This document shows, in pieces, positions 26,918 through 35,883 of a DNA stretch of 64,000 nucleotides. Numbering within the stretch: position 1 is the stretch's first letter; every line of letters begins with the position of its first letter. A model generated the notes under the pieces. The model worked only from the letters and a program-made list of their open reading frames with translations, made no database searches and was not told the DNA's origin. The DNA is from G965212025 sp965212025 (lineage in GTDB: Bacteria > Pseudomonadota > Gammaproteobacteria > Poriferisulfidales > Oxydemutatoraceae), in NCBI GenBank assembly GCA_965212025.1, contig OZ243039.1:1854572-1918571 (forward strand). Reading direction: 5' to 3'. Made by a program: the position numbers and the translations under genes.

Positions 26918-27964
26918 TTATTGCAGATCAGTCAGAATTTGCTGCCTGGAAACCGCTTCTTTGTTTTCCTTGCGCAACTGAGCGGACAACGGAATCAGAC
27001 CCCGATACACCAGGTAACCATCATCACCAGAAGCACCGTCGCTTATAAATGCTTGCACGTATTCCTTGAGACCGGGGACTATGCTGATATGATCCTTCTT
27101 GACGTAGAAAAAAAGCAACCGGGACAGGGGGTACTCGCCACTTGCAGCCGCTTCCAAGGTCGGCCTCTCCCCTTCCACTGACAAGCCATTAACCAAATCA
27201 GCGTTCTGACTAAGGAAACTGAAACCAAATATTCCAAGGGTTTCGGGAGAAACTCTCAGTTTCTGCACCAAAAGGTTGTCATTTTCACCGGCGTCTATAA
27301 AAGCACCGTCTTCCCGGAGTGTGTGGCACCTCACCTTATAAAGTGCTTTGTCCTGTTTTTTCAATTCTCTTACGCTCGGGAATGTATTACACCCTCCCTC
27401 CATGGCCAACTCAACAAAAGCATCACGGGTCCCTGAAGTTGTGGGGGGACCTAAAACCCGTATTTTTATGTCTGGTAAGTCCGGAGAGATGTCACTCCAC
27501 TTTTTGTTTGGATTCGGGATAAATGACTTTTCTTCTCCCGGTGCCGGTATGTCTTTGGCCAGAGACAGATAAAGTGTGCGGAAAGTCAGAGGGAAATCCA
27601 CACCAGCTTTGGATCTGGCAACCACAATTCCGTCGTAGCCAAAGGCGACTTCCATAATTTTTCTCACGCCACGCTTACTGCATCGATCGACTTCACTCTG
27701 TTTGATCCTTCTTGATGAGTTGACTATATCGGGAGTTCGGTATCCAAGCCCTTCACAGAACAGCTTAATCCCTCCGCCCGAACCGGTGGATTCAATTTTT
27801 GGCGTTTTGAATTCTGTGTCGCGGCCAAAGTGCTCAGCGACGACCGCAGCAAAGGGATATACAGTGGACGACCCCACGATACCGATTTGATCACGAGCTT
27901 TCAGCGGAGATACGGTGAAGCATAGAGCCACCACAAGTGCTACCAGTGAACCCGGTTTTTTCAA
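26918..27964 (-). CDS. pstS: Phosphate ABC transporter substrate-binding protein PstS
   Basis: Periplasmic phosphate-binding protein of 348 residues. A signal peptide (about residues 1-23) is followed by IVGSSTVYPF, TGSGGGIKLFCEG and TSGTRDAFVE, whose Ser, Thr, Arg and Asp side chains bind phosphate in the family. It belongs to the shorter, SphX-like branch rather than close E. coli PstS. The TTG at 27964 lies 7 nt after AGGA; a GTG two codons upstream is also in frame but too close to the site. No pstC, pstA, pstB or phoU is adjacent, which is unusual for pstS. Confidence 0.9.
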   Translation of the reverse strand: MKKPGSLVALVVALCFTVSPLKARDQIGIVGSSTVYPFAAVVAEHFGRDTEFKTPKIESTGSGGGIKLFCEGLGYRTPDIVNSSRRIKQSEVDRCSKRGVRKIMEVAFGYDGIVVARSKAGVDFPLTFRTLYLSLAKDIPAPGEEKSFIPNPNKKWSDISPDLPDIKIRVLGPPTTSGTRDAFVELAMEGGCNTFPSVRELKKQDKALYKVRCHTLREDGAFIDAGENDNLLVQKLRVSPETLGIFGFSFLSQNADLVNGLSVEGERPTLEAAASGEYPLSRLLFFYVKKDHISIVPGLKEYVQAFISDGASGDDGYLVYRGLIPLSAQLRKENKEAVSRQQILTDLQ

Positions 27965-28138
27965 TGGCACTTCCTCGGGATGGGGAAATGGAACAGAAAC
28001 CCAGGCACCCTAATCACAGAAGCCAAAGTTTGGGGAAGTCTGAACTCGACCATTTTGATTGTTTGTCTCAAAAACCACCAGCTATTGCACACAAACACGC
28101 TATGAGCAGTATAGGCCATCCGGCTTTGCAGTCATTAG

Positions 28139-28528
28139 CTACTCGGTCTGAGTTTCCTGCCCTGCCAGCGGTCGGTCAACGAGTTCGACTCGTGCCAAGG
28201 GGGCACAATCTGTGCGTCTGAAGCCTGCTTTGAGAATGCGCATATAACCACCTGGCCTGTCCCGGTAACGTGGGCCAAGAACTTCAAAAAGTTTTTTCAC
28301 CGACTGCTTGCTACGCAACCTGGAAAAAGCCAGACGCCTGAAACTGACGCTGTCAGCCTTACCCGCCAAGGTCACCAAAGGTTCAAAGACACGTCTCAAC
28401 TCCTTGGCTTTGGGCAACGTGGTTCTGATCACTTCGTGTTCGATCAATGAAGCAGACATGTTGGCTAGCATTGCCTTTCTGTGGGCGCTGGTTCTGCCCA
28501 GTTTCTTCCCTGACTTTCTGTGTCTCAT
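28139..28528 (-). CDS. rplQ: 50S ribosomal protein L17
   Basis: Large-subunit protein near the peptide exit region, 129 residues (E. coli 127). The N-terminus MRHRKSGKKLGRTSAHRKAM is canonical. A short acidic tail (GQETQTE) ends the protein. It is the last gene of the 32-gene ribosomal run, 19 bp after rpoA; no strong hairpin terminator is visible in the 160 bp beyond it before pstS begins. Confidence 0.97.
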   Translation of the reverse strand: MRHRKSGKKLGRTSAHRKAMLANMSASLIEHEVIRTTLPKAKELRRVFEPLVTLAGKADSVSFRRLAFSRLRSKQSVKKLFEVLGPRYRDRPGGYMRILKAGFRRTDCAPLARVELVDRPLAGQETQTE

Positions 28529-28547
28529 AAAATCCCAGGCTCCTTTC

Positions 28548-29540
28548 TCAGCGTAACGGCTCTCTTCGTTCCCGCCAAAGCTTCGGTGGAGGCCAACTGA
28601 TATCCATGTTCAACTCCAGGGTATGTTCCTTGAGCCTGCGCTCTATTTCCACAACTGATTTTTTACCCAGATTGGGGGTCTTCAGAAGGTCTTTTTCGCT
28701 TTTGATGACCAAATCCCCGATAAAGAGGATCTTCTCTGCCTTCAGGCTGTTGGTCAGCCGTGCGCCCAAGTTCAGACGTTCAACCAATTCCGTCAATATG
28801 GGATCAATTTCGGCAACCTCAGCCTCGTCATGAAGATCGACCTTACCATCAAACTGGACAAATTCGGAAAGCTGGTGGGTGAGAATCGTCGCAGCTGTTC
28901 TCAGTACTTCCTCGGGTTCAACCGTGCCATTGGTTTCCATATCAATAATCAATTTGTCCAAGTCGGTTCGCCTTTCCACACGCGCACCTTCGACGCTGTA
29001 AGACACACGGATAACGGGATTGAAGTTGGCGTCTACCTCAATGATTCCAATGGTTTTTTCATCGTCTTTGCTGCCCTTTGCACTTGCAGCGCGGTATCCC
29101 CTACCGTTCTCAACTACCAGCGTCATGTCGATTTCTCCATTTTCGGCCAGACCGACAATATGATGATCCTTGTTAAAAATCTCAATAGCTCCGCCCGCCT
29201 CTACGTCAGCCCCGGTCACTACCCCCGGGCCTTTTTTCTGGATATTGATTTCGACGCTCGAATCCGTTCCCATTTTCACCGCCAATCCTTTCAAATTCAA
29301 AATAATATCGGGAATATCCTCCTGCACACCCCCCAAGGCAGTGTACTCATTGAAAGCGCCTTCTATTCTCACAGAGACTACAGCACCTCCCGAAACTGAA
29401 GACATGAGTACTCTGCGCAGGGCATTTCCCAGTGTGTGCCCAAAACCCCTTTCCAGAGGTTCCAAAGTCAAGCGCAAATGTGCGGGTGATTTTTTCTCGA
29501 CGCGCGTCAGACGCGGCTTTAACATAGCTTCAACTTGCAT
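28548..29540 (-). CDS. rpoA: RNA polymerase alpha subunit
   Basis: Alpha subunit (330 residues, E. coli 329), which nucleates RNA polymerase assembly and contacts UP elements and activators. The N-terminal domain shows RGFGHTLGNALRRVLMSS. The C-terminal domain keeps the DNA-contact Arg before LTNSLKAEKI and the LLKTPNLGKKSVVEIE helix. The tail ends ISWPPPKLW plus a basic extension. ATG start; it lies between rpsD and rplQ as usual. Confidence 0.97.
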   Translation of the reverse strand: MQVEAMLKPRLTRVEKKSPAHLRLTLEPLERGFGHTLGNALRRVLMSSVSGGAVVSVRIEGAFNEYTALGGVQEDIPDIILNLKGLAVKMGTDSSVEINIQKKGPGVVTGADVEAGGAIEIFNKDHHIVGLAENGEIDMTLVVENGRGYRAASAKGSKDDEKTIGIIEVDANFNPVIRVSYSVEGARVERRTDLDKLIIDMETNGTVEPEEVLRTAATILTHQLSEFVQFDGKVDLHDEAEVAEIDPILTELVERLNLGARLTNSLKAEKILFIGDLVIKSEKDLLKTPNLGKKSVVEIERRLKEHTLELNMDISWPPPKLWRERREPLR

Positions 29541-29581
29541 TACTGCACTCCTCTAGCCTAAACATTAAACGATCGCCACTG

Positions 29582-30205
29582 TTATTTAGAATACAACTCA
29601 ACGACCAGTGCTTCCTGGATATCCTGTGTAAGTGCCGCACGTTCCGGTGCCGCTTTAAACACCCCTTTCATGTTCGCAACGTCCACGTCAACCCACTCCA
29701 CATGTTCCAGTTGAGTCAGCACCTTCAAAGCTTCTGCGATACGTGCTTGCGAGCGTGATTTTTCCTTGATTGAAATCACGTCGCTCGGTTTCACCTGATA
29801 GGAGGCAATGTTTACGATTTCCCCGTTCACCTCAACACTTCTGTGACTAACGAGCTGCCTGCATTCGGCGCGGGTTGAGCCAAAGCCCATGCGGTAGGCG
29901 ACGTTGTCCAGGCGACATTCCAGAAAGCGGAACATGTTCTCACCCGTCGCACCTTTTGAGCGCGCGGATTTCCTGTAGTAACCACGGAATTGAGTTTCTG
30001 AAACACCGTACATACGGCGCATTTTCTGCTTCTCACGCAACTGCACGCGGTAGTCGGAAGGACGTTGCCTGCGGCGGGTTCCTTGTGCGCCAGGCGGCTT
30101 GGTCATGTTGCACTTCTTCTCAAGACCACGTCCCCGCGCCTTGAGCATCAAGTCAAAGCCTTCGCGGCGGCTGAGCTTGCAGGTAGGCCCCAGATATCTT
30201 CCCAT
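29582..30205 (-). CDS. rpsD: 30S ribosomal protein S4
   Basis: Primary 16S rRNA-binding protein and, in E. coli, the translational repressor of the alpha operon; 207 residues (E. coli 206). Starts MGRYLGPTCKLSRREG, with the S4 RNA-binding domain near residues 95-155 (CRLDNVAYRMGF, RQLVSHRSVEVNG). The ATG at 30205 is preceded by AAGGAG; the frame runs 14 codons further but into rpsK. Zinc-type cysteines are absent, as in E. coli. Confidence 0.97.
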   Translation of the reverse strand: MGRYLGPTCKLSRREGFDLMLKARGRGLEKKCNMTKPPGAQGTRRRQRPSDYRVQLREKQKMRRMYGVSETQFRGYYRKSARSKGATGENMFRFLECRLDNVAYRMGFGSTRAECRQLVSHRSVEVNGEIVNIASYQVKPSDVISIKEKSRSQARIAEALKVLTQLEHVEWVDVDVANMKGVFKAAPERAALTQDIQEALVVELYSK

Positions 30206-30216
30206 AATGGTTCTCC

Positions 30217-30615
30217 TTAGACCCGCCGGCGTTTTGGTGGGCGACACCCGTTGTGGGGTATCGGCGTTATATCCTGTATGGAAGTGATGTTAAAGCCGAC
30301 CGCCCCGAGTGAGCGCACTGCTGGTTCACGTCCCGGCCCCGGCCCGCTGATTCGGACTTGCAGGTTTTTCACACCATAGCTTTGTTGCGCCACCCGGCCG
30401 ACTTTTTCGGCCGCCACTTGCGCCGCAAAAGGTGTGCTTTTACGCGAACCCTTGAACCCTGACGTTCCGGCGGTCGCCCAACATAAGGTCGCACCGCTTA
30501 TATCGGTAAAGGTCACGTGCGTGTTGTTAAACGAAGCACTCACGTAAACGATGGCATCCGTTACCGAACGCTTCAGTTTCTTTTTTTTATCAGACGACTT
30601 GGATTCTTTGGCCAA
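30217..30615 (-). CDS. rpsK: 30S ribosomal protein S11
   Basis: Platform protein of the small subunit next to the E site, 132 residues (E. coli 129). Contains the conserved ASFNNTHVTFTD and GFKGSRKSTPFAAQVAAE segments and the C-terminal NGCRPPKRRRV. The start codon is TTG, 7 nt after AGGAG, and gives the family start (M)AKES. The N-terminal basic stretch SSDKKKKLKRSV is lysine-rich. Confidence 0.97.
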   Translation of the reverse strand: MAKESKSSDKKKKLKRSVTDAIVYVSASFNNTHVTFTDISGATLCWATAGTSGFKGSRKSTPFAAQVAAEKVGRVAQQSYGVKNLQVRISGPGPGREPAVRSLGAVGFNITSIQDITPIPHNGCRPPKRRRV

Positions 30616-30632
30616 AGCTGTACTCCTGTGTA

Positions 30633-30992
30633 TTATTTTGACACCCGAACGCGCAATTTTCCTTTGCGTGTCCGTGCGTTGGTCTTTGTGCGTTGACCCC
30701 TGACCGGAAGCCGACGGCGATGCCGAATGCCACGATAGGAACCAAAATCCTGCAGACGCTTGATATTCAAGTTTACCTGTCGGCGCAAATCGCCTTCCAG
30801 CGTGAACTTGGAAACTTCTTCACGCAGGGAAGCCATTTCAGCCTCTGACAAATCCTGAATTTTCTTTTCCGGATTAATGTTTACCCGCTCACAGATCTTC
30901 TGTGAGGTGCTTTTGCCCAATCCGTGTATCTGGGTCAGCGCAATTACGGTATGCGCGCGATCCGAAACATTAATACTCGCAATACGTGCCAT
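30633..30992 (-). CDS. rpsM: 30S ribosomal protein S13
   Basis: Head protein that bridges to the 50S subunit and touches P-site tRNA through its basic tail; 119 residues (E. coli 118). Contains the SYRGIRHRRRLPVRGQRTKT segment in two overlapping parts near residue 90 and a basic C-terminus. ATG start with AAGGAG, 5 bp after the rpmJ stop. Confidence 0.97.
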   Translation of the reverse strand: MARIASINVSDRAHTVIALTQIHGLGKSTSQKICERVNINPEKKIQDLSEAEMASLREEVSKFTLEGDLRRQVNLNIKRLQDFGSYRGIRHRRRLPVRGQRTKTNARTRKGKLRVRVSK

Positions 30993-30997
30993 TCTCC

Positions 30998-31111
30998 TTA
31001 CCCCTGTCTCTGCTTGTGCCTGGGGTCTTTACAAATAACCCTGAGAACCCGGCGCCGTCTCACCAAACGGCAATCCCGACACATTTTCTTTACAGATGCC
31101 CTGACTTTCAT
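30998..31111 (-). CDS. rpmJ: 50S ribosomal protein L36
   Basis: Zinc-ribbon protein of 37 residues. It begins MKVRASVKKMCRDC and ends with ICKDPRHKQRQG, keeping the C-C-C-H ligand set of the type with an intact zinc site. The ATG overlaps the secY stop as ATGA. The gene sits between secY and rpsM with no infA between, as in E. coli but unlike many betaproteobacteria. Confidence 0.96.
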   Translation of the reverse strand: MKVRASVKKMCRDCRLVRRRRVLRVICKDPRHKQRQG

Positions 31112-32481
31112 GTTTTCTTACCTGACAGCAATTCTTTCAGTCGATCGGACCCTTTCTTCCTGCTGCTCCCTTTTTTCAAAGTGGATTTTTTCATCAAGCT
31201 GTCGTATTGCCCGGACAGCATGTAGGCTTGAACCTGCGCCATGAAATCCATAATCACAACCACAATGATGAGCAAGGAGGTACCTCCGAAATAGAACGGT
31301 ACGTCCAGAGACAGAACCAGAAATTCCGGCAACAGACAGACCGTACAGATGTAAATTGCGCCAACAGCTGTCAAACGGCTGGTCACGCCGTCAATGTACT
31401 TGGCTGTTTGCGCGCCGGGACGGTGCCCCGGGATGAAGGCACCGCTTCGCTTGAGCTGATCGGCTGTATCTCGCGCGTCAAACACAATGGCAGTATAAAA
31501 AAAGCAGAAAAATACAATAGCCAACGCGTATAAAAAAATGTACATGGGCTGTCCGGGGCCCAATGCCGTAGACATGTCCCCCAGCCACTGCATCCCTTCT
31601 CCACGCCCAAACCACTGACCCAAGGTTGCCGGAAACAGAATGATGCTGGACGCAAAAATTGGAGGAATGACACCAGCCATATTCAATTTCAAAGGCAAAT
31701 GGCTGCTTTGCGCCGCGTATACACGCCTACCTTGTTGTCGGCGGGCATAGTTCACGGTCAGGCGACGTTGACCGCGTTCTATGAACACGACAAATCCAGT
31801 CACTGCAATGGTCAAGGCAAAAAGCAACAAAACCAAAGGAGGCGCCAGTTCGCCTGTGTTCGTCAACTCCAATGTGCCACCGACTGCCGAGGGAAGCCCG
31901 GCCACAATTCCAGCAAAAATAATAATTGATATCCCGTTACCGATACCCCGCTCATTGATTTGTTCGCCCAACCACATCAAAAACATCGTACCGGTCACCA
32001 AGGAAACGGTTACCACAAAAATAAAACCAAAACCTGTAATGTAAGCGGCGTTCTGGCTTTGTAAGGCAATCGCAACACCAATCGCCTGAAAAGTTGCCAA
32101 GAGTACAGTGCCATAACGTATGTATTGCATGATGATGCGTCTGCCAGCTTCGCCTTCCTTTTTCAGTTCTTTCAACTTCGGAATAACCGCGGTCATCAAC
32201 TGAATGATGATGGATGCCGATATATACGGCATGATGCCCAAGGCAAACAGACTGAACCGCTCCAGCGCCCCGCCGGAGAACATATTGAACATGTTCAGAA
32301 TGGTGGTGCTTTGTTCCTCAAAAAACTGTGCCATTTGCACGGGGTCAACGCCTGGCACCGGAATAAAGCTTCCTATCCTGTAAACCGTGAGTGCCATCAG
32401 GACAAACAGGAGTCTCTTTCTCAGGGAACCACTTTTGCCCTTTCCGGCAATCATGGAGAGGCTTTGAGGTGTAACTGCCAT
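31108..32481 (-). CDS. secY: Protein translocase subunit SecY
   Basis: Channel subunit of the SecYEG translocon, 457 residues (E. coli 443) with ten hydrophobic helices. Recognisable parts: YRIGSFIPVPGVD in helix 1, the plug region after it (NMFSGGALERFSLFALGIMPYI), and the cytosolic loop with GQRRLTVNYARRQQGRR that contacts the ribosome. The Lys-rich C-terminal tail is longer than in E. coli. It lies in the spc part of the cluster directly after rplO, with a 2-bp gap. Confidence 0.97.
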   Translation of the reverse strand: MAVTPQSLSMIAGKGKSGSLRKRLLFVLMALTVYRIGSFIPVPGVDPVQMAQFFEEQSTTILNMFNMFSGGALERFSLFALGIMPYISASIIIQLMTAVIPKLKELKKEGEAGRRIIMQYIRYGTVLLATFQAIGVAIALQSQNAAYITGFGFIFVVTVSLVTGTMFLMWLGEQINERGIGNGISIIIFAGIVAGLPSAVGGTLELTNTGELAPPLVLLLFALTIAVTGFVVFIERGQRRLTVNYARRQQGRRVYAAQSSHLPLKLNMAGVIPPIFASSIILFPATLGQWFGRGEGMQWLGDMSTALGPGQPMYIFLYALAIVFFCFFYTAIVFDARDTADQLKRSGAFIPGHRPGAQTAKYIDGVTSRLTAVGAIYICTVCLLPEFLVLSLDVPFYFGGTSLLIIVVVIMDFMAQVQAYMLSGQYDSLMKKSTLKKGSSRKKGSDRLKELLSGKKT

Positions 32482-32483
32482 CT

Positions 32484-32936
32484 CTAGCTGGCCTCTATTT
32501 CAATGCTGCCGCCCGCTTCCTGGATGCGTTTCATTGCCCCGCGGGTGACTTTGATTCCCACAAGGGAAACAGCACGTTCAATTTTGCCGGAATCAATCAA
32601 TTTGATGTGTTTGACCAGTCTGTGCACCAAGCCCTCTCGTACCAGAACCGTCCTGTCAATTCTCTCATCTGTCAAAAGGTTGATTTCCCCCAGACGCACT
32701 TCCATGCTTTTGCTGGCGATTCGCGAACTAAAGCCCGATTTCGGCAAGCGCCTCTGTAAAGGCATTTGCCCACCTTCAAACCCTCTGCGCACCTTCCCGC
32801 CGGAACGCGCCTTTTGCCCCTTGTGCCCTCTGCCGCAGGTTTTGCCATGACCGGAACTGCGGCCGCGACCTACCCGCAAAGGCTTCTTTTTACTACCCGG
32901 TTTAGGGCTTAAAGTATTAAGGAGGCAGTCAGGCAT
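32484..32936 (-). CDS. rplO: 50S ribosomal protein L15
   Basis: Late-assembly large-subunit protein, 150 residues (E. coli 144). The glycine/arginine-rich N-terminal arm (LRVGRGRSSGHGKTCGRGHKG) and FEGGQMPLQRRLPKSGF are canonical. The ATG at 32936 overlaps rpmD by 8 bp and has AGGAG-type sequence inside rpmD... the longer open frame lies within rpmD antisense-free coding and is rejected. A four-residue PDCL insert precedes the usual LNTLSP. Confidence 0.96.
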   Translation of the reverse strand: MPDCLLNTLSPKPGSKKKPLRVGRGRSSGHGKTCGRGHKGQKARSGGKVRRGFEGGQMPLQRRLPKSGFSSRIASKSMEVRLGEINLLTDERIDRTVLVREGLVHRLVKHIKLIDSGKIERAVSLVGIKVTRGAMKRIQEAGGSIEIEAS

Positions 32937-33111
32937 CTTCAACTCGAAGCATATAGCCAATTTTTTTGAGTACGCCAACAATCTCTGGTCGATCATCAAC
33001 CACAACAGAACCACGAATGCGCCGAAGCCCAAGACACCGGGCACTTTGTACATGCGATTTCAGACGTCCGTTGAGGCTGCGCATCAAGGTTACACGAAAT
33101 TTTTTTTCCAT
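32929..33111 (-). CDS. rpmD: 50S ribosomal protein L30
   Basis: Small protein of 60 residues (E. coli 59) on the solvent side of the 50S subunit. Contains the LGLRRIRGSVVVDDRPEIVGV pattern, close to the family LGLRRI..V....P...GM. The ATG at 33111 is taken; a GTG one codon earlier is in frame. It overlaps rplO by 8 bp, so the two are likely coupled. Confidence 0.94.
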   Translation of the reverse strand: MEKKFRVTLMRSLNGRLKSHVQSARCLGLRRIRGSVVVDDRPEIVGVLKKIGYMLRVEDA

Positions 33112-33163
33112 CACTTTTACGCAGCGCCTCTGTGATGTTCAGGAGTGACAAGGGCAAGCAGCA

Positions 33164-33691
33164 TCATGTGGCGTCCTCTGAGTTGGGCACCTTGTCGAGC
33201 AAGCGAACCCTGCCGCGCCTCTCCATAACCTGGCGAGGAGACTCCATCCTTACAAGACCCTGGACGGTTGCCTTCACGACATTCGTGGGGCAACGAGAGC
33301 CAATACACTTTGACAAAACATTTTTCACACCAACCACTTCAAAAACCGCGCGCATTGAACCTCCGGCAATAATTCCTGTCCCAGGAGAAGCCGGCTTCAT
33401 AAAAACTCTGGCGGCACCATACTCGCTGGTGACGGAATAGCACAAAGTGTCCCCATTCAATGGCACCGTGACCATGTCTTTGCGCGCCGCTTCCATTGCC
33501 TTTTGTATTGCCAGCGGCACCTCACGAGCCTTGCCGTAACCCAAGCCAATCTTACCTTTGCCATTGCCAACCACCACCAAAGCGGTGAAGCCAAACTTTC
33601 GCCCACCTTTTACGACTTTCGCCACACGGTTAACAGCCACCAGCTTCTCCAGCAACCCATCCGTTAATTCCGCTCTCTCAATATTCGACAC
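33164..33691 (-). CDS. rpsE: 30S ribosomal protein S5
   Basis: Protein at the mRNA entry channel, involved in accuracy; 175 residues (E. coli 167). The dsRBD-like N-terminal half has LVAVNRVAKVVKGGRKFGF and GNGKGKIGLGYGKA; the second domain has PASPGTGIIAGGSMRAVFE. The start is GTG. The spectinomycin-contact loop around residues 20-30 looks wild type. Confidence 0.96.
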   Translation of the reverse strand: MSNIERAELTDGLLEKLVAVNRVAKVVKGGRKFGFTALVVVGNGKGKIGLGYGKAREVPLAIQKAMEAARKDMVTVPLNGDTLCYSVTSEYGAARVFMKPASPGTGIIAGGSMRAVFEVVGVKNVLSKCIGSRCPTNVVKATVQGLVRMESPRQVMERRGRVRLLDKVPNSEDAT

Positions 33692-33714
33692 GACTACTTA
33701 CGCTCCACGCTTTT

Positions 33715-34068
33715 TCAAAACTTCAGCCCGGCTTCTCTCGCGCCACTTGCCAGTGCCCGAATTCTACCAAGATAGGTGTATCCAGATCGGTCAAAAGCCA
33801 CTTTCTCAATGCCGGATTTCAACGCTTGCTGTGCCAGCCTTTTTCCAACCAATTCAGCCGCTTGAGACTTGTTCAATCCTTTTAGCTCGTCGCTAACGGC
33901 TTTTTCTGCTGTTGAAGCACTTGCCAAAGTCGTCGTGCCATCCGGCGAAAAAACCTGCGCATAAATGTGCCTCAAGCTGCGGAAGACTCCGAGGCGACAA
34001 ATTTCGTTACGGCGCGCAGAAAATCTCACTTTCTGCGCCCGTCTTTTTCGTGCTGCCTTTTTATTCAT
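33715..34068 (-). CDS. rplR: 50S ribosomal protein L18
   Basis: 5S rRNA-binding protein, 117 residues, the same length as E. coli. Arg/Lys-rich start (NKKAARKRRAQKVRF), then the RLGVFRSLRHIYAQVF strand and the C-terminal FDRSGYTYLGRIRALA block, all canonical. Followed by rpsE after 23 bp. Confidence 0.96.
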   Translation of the reverse strand: MNKKAARKRRAQKVRFSARRNEICRLGVFRSLRHIYAQVFSPDGTTTLASASTAEKAVSDELKGLNKSQAAELVGKRLAQQALKSGIEKVAFDRSGYTYLGRIRALASGAREAGLKF

Positions 34069-34079
34069 GCCATTGGCAC

Positions 34080-34607
34080 CTAGCGTTTCTTCCCTTCCTT
34101 TCGGACAACGGCTTCACCTGAGTACCGTACGCCTTTGCCCTTATATGGCTCCGGAGGACGCAGGGCACGAATTTCCGCTGCTGCCTGACCTACTTTCTGT
34201 TTGTCTACTCCCTTCACAAGAATTTCAGTCTGTGTGGGGGTTTCAATGGTCAAACCCTGGTGAGGTACGTATCTCAAGGGATGCGAAAAGCCCAGCGACA
34301 AATCCAGAGCATTGTCTTTCAACCGCGCACGAAAGCCCACGCCAACCAATTCCAGTTTGCGCTCAAAGCCTTTCTCGACTCCGTGCACCATGTTACCCGC
34401 CAAAGCTCGCATGGTTCCAGCTATGGCGTTATCCGCCTTTCCCACTGGGCTGAAGCAAAGCGACTGGTCGCGATTTTCAAAATGAACCCGCTCGTGAACG
34501 TGGAGTGATATCTCACCTTTGACACCACGAAAAGTAATGTCGCGCCCGGAAGTCGCGACGTTGACACCTTCAGGGATCACAACCGGTTGCCTGGTAATTC
34601 TGGACAT
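34080..34607 (-). CDS. rplF: 50S ribosomal protein L6
   Basis: Two-domain protein near the sarcin-ricin loop, 175 residues (E. coli 177). Starts with SRITRQPVVIPEGV and has the C-terminal PPEPYKGKGVRYSGEAV motif that contacts 23S rRNA. ATG start, 1 bp after the rpsH stop. Confidence 0.97.
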   Translation of the reverse strand: MSRITRQPVVIPEGVNVATSGRDITFRGVKGEISLHVHERVHFENRDQSLCFSPVGKADNAIAGTMRALAGNMVHGVEKGFERKLELVGVGFRARLKDNALDLSLGFSHPLRYVPHQGLTIETPTQTEILVKGVDKQKVGQAAAEIRALRPPEPYKGKGVRYSGEAVVRKEGKKR

Positions 34608-34608
34608 A

Positions 34609-35004
34609 TCATTCCACCAGGCAAATAACTTCGCCGCCTACCCCACGACGTTTGGCTTCACGCCCGCTGACAACGCCCTGCGACGTGGAAACCACAACTG
34701 TCCCCAAGCCCCCCATGACGCGTGGCAAATCACCCACCTTTCGGTAAATACGCAAGCCAGGACGACTCACGCGTTTCAGCGCAAGAATCACCGGCTTCCC
34801 CATGTGATACTTCAAACCAATACTCAGGACTTTATCCTTACCGTCACCTTCATCTTTGCAAGATGCCAAATATCCTTCCTGGCACAGCACATTGACAATG
34901 TTCGCTTTCTTAAGCGAATGGGGCACTTTGACAACCTTGTGCCCGGCAGCCGCAGCGTTGCGGATACATGTCAACATATCAGCGATAGGATCACACAAAC
35001 TCAT
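34609..35004 (-). CDS. rpsH: 30S ribosomal protein S8
   Basis: Central-domain 16S rRNA-binding protein, 131 residues (E. coli 130); in E. coli also the repressor of the spc operon. Contains DPIADMLTCIRNA, the KRVSRPGLRIYRK loop and the C-terminal GVGGEVICLVE. The open frame extends 48 codons upstream through rpsN, but the ATG at 35004, 8 bp after the rpsN stop, gives the standard N-terminus. Confidence 0.97.
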   Translation of the reverse strand: MSLCDPIADMLTCIRNAAAAGHKVVKVPHSLKKANIVNVLCQEGYLASCKDEGDGKDKVLSIGLKYHMGKPVILALKRVSRPGLRIYRKVGDLPRVMGGLGTVVVSTSQGVVSGREAKRRGVGGEVICLVE

Positions 35005-35012
35005 TAGATCAC

Positions 35013-35318
35013 CTACCAGCTTGATTTCACCAAGCCTGGAATTTCTCCATTCATGGCGTGTTCCCGAAGCTTGTTTCGCCCCAGACCAAAATACCGATAA
35101 TAACCATTCGCTCTGCCGGTTATCATGCAACGATTCCGTAAGCGGCAAGGGGAAGCGTCACGGGGCATCTTCAGAATCAGCGACTGCAACTCCATTCTTT
35201 CTTCCAATGGCAGATCCGCTACTTTCAACTTCTTGTTGATTTCTTTTCGACGCTCGGCATAAGCCGCAACGGTGCGCCGCCGCCGCTTCTCTTTCTCAAT
35301 CATTGCCTTTCTTGCCAT
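35013..35318 (-). CDS. rpsN: 30S ribosomal protein S14
   Basis: Head protein of 101 residues, the long form without a zinc ribbon (no CXXC pairs), identical in length to E. coli. Contains the C-terminal RCMITGRANGYYRYFGLGRNKLRE box, read here in overlapping parts at residues 63-86. ATG start, 1 bp after rplE. Confidence 0.97.
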   Translation of the reverse strand: MARKAMIEKEKRRRRTVAAYAERRKEINKKLKVADLPLEERMELQSLILKMPRDASPCRLRNRCMITGRANGYYRYFGLGRNKLREHAMNGEIPGLVKSSW

Positions 35319-35319
35319 T

Positions 35320-35874
35320 TCAACCTTCGCTCACAAAAGGAAAACCGTAGGCCTTCAATAGTGCCTCACTCAAGTCATCACGCTTCGTGCTGGTGACGAC
35401 CGTAACATCCATCCCGCGCAAATGGGACAAACGGTCATAGTCTATTTCCGGAAAAATGATCTGTTCACGAATGCCAAATGAGTAATTGCCATGTCCGTCA
35501 AAGCCTTTCCGTGCAAAACCACGAAAATCCCTGGTTCTGGGAATGGCAATATTCAACAGGCGGTAAAAAAATTCGCGCATCCGGGTGCGGCGCAACGTGA
35601 CCATGCAACCCACCGGCCACCCGTCACGAATATTAAAGCCGGCGATCGACTTACGTGCCTTGGTGACCACCGGCTTCTGACCGGAAATCAGAGTCATGTC
35701 CTGTACCGCCTCCTTGATCGCTTCCTTGTCACGAGATGCCTCACCCACTCCCATGTTAAGGACTATTTTCACGAGCCGCGGAGCATGCATCCGGCTTTTC
35801 AGCCCAAGCTGTTTGTACAGGTTGCTCACGATCTTTTTTTCCAGGCTTTCCATGGTTTCCATATCAATAGTCAT
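35320..35874 (-). CDS. rplE: 50S ribosomal protein L5
   Basis: 5S rRNA- and P-site tRNA-contacting protein, 184 residues from the ATG chosen (E. coli 179). Has KIVLNMGVGEA, KPVVTKARKSIAGF and DFRGFARKGFDGHGNY. A TTG at 35883 adds three residues and directly abuts the rplX stop; the ATG at 35874 or later Met codons (35859, 35850) are alternatives, as no clear ribosome-binding site decides. Confidence 0.95.
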   Translation of the reverse strand: MTIDMETMESLEKKIVSNLYKQLGLKSRMHAPRLVKIVLNMGVGEASRDKEAIKEAVQDMTLISGQKPVVTKARKSIAGFNIRDGWPVGCMVTLRRTRMREFFYRLLNIAIPRTRDFRGFARKGFDGHGNYSFGIREQIIFPEIDYDRLSHLRGMDVTVVTSTKRDDLSEALLKAYGFPFVSEG

Positions 35875-35883
35875 GATGAGCAA

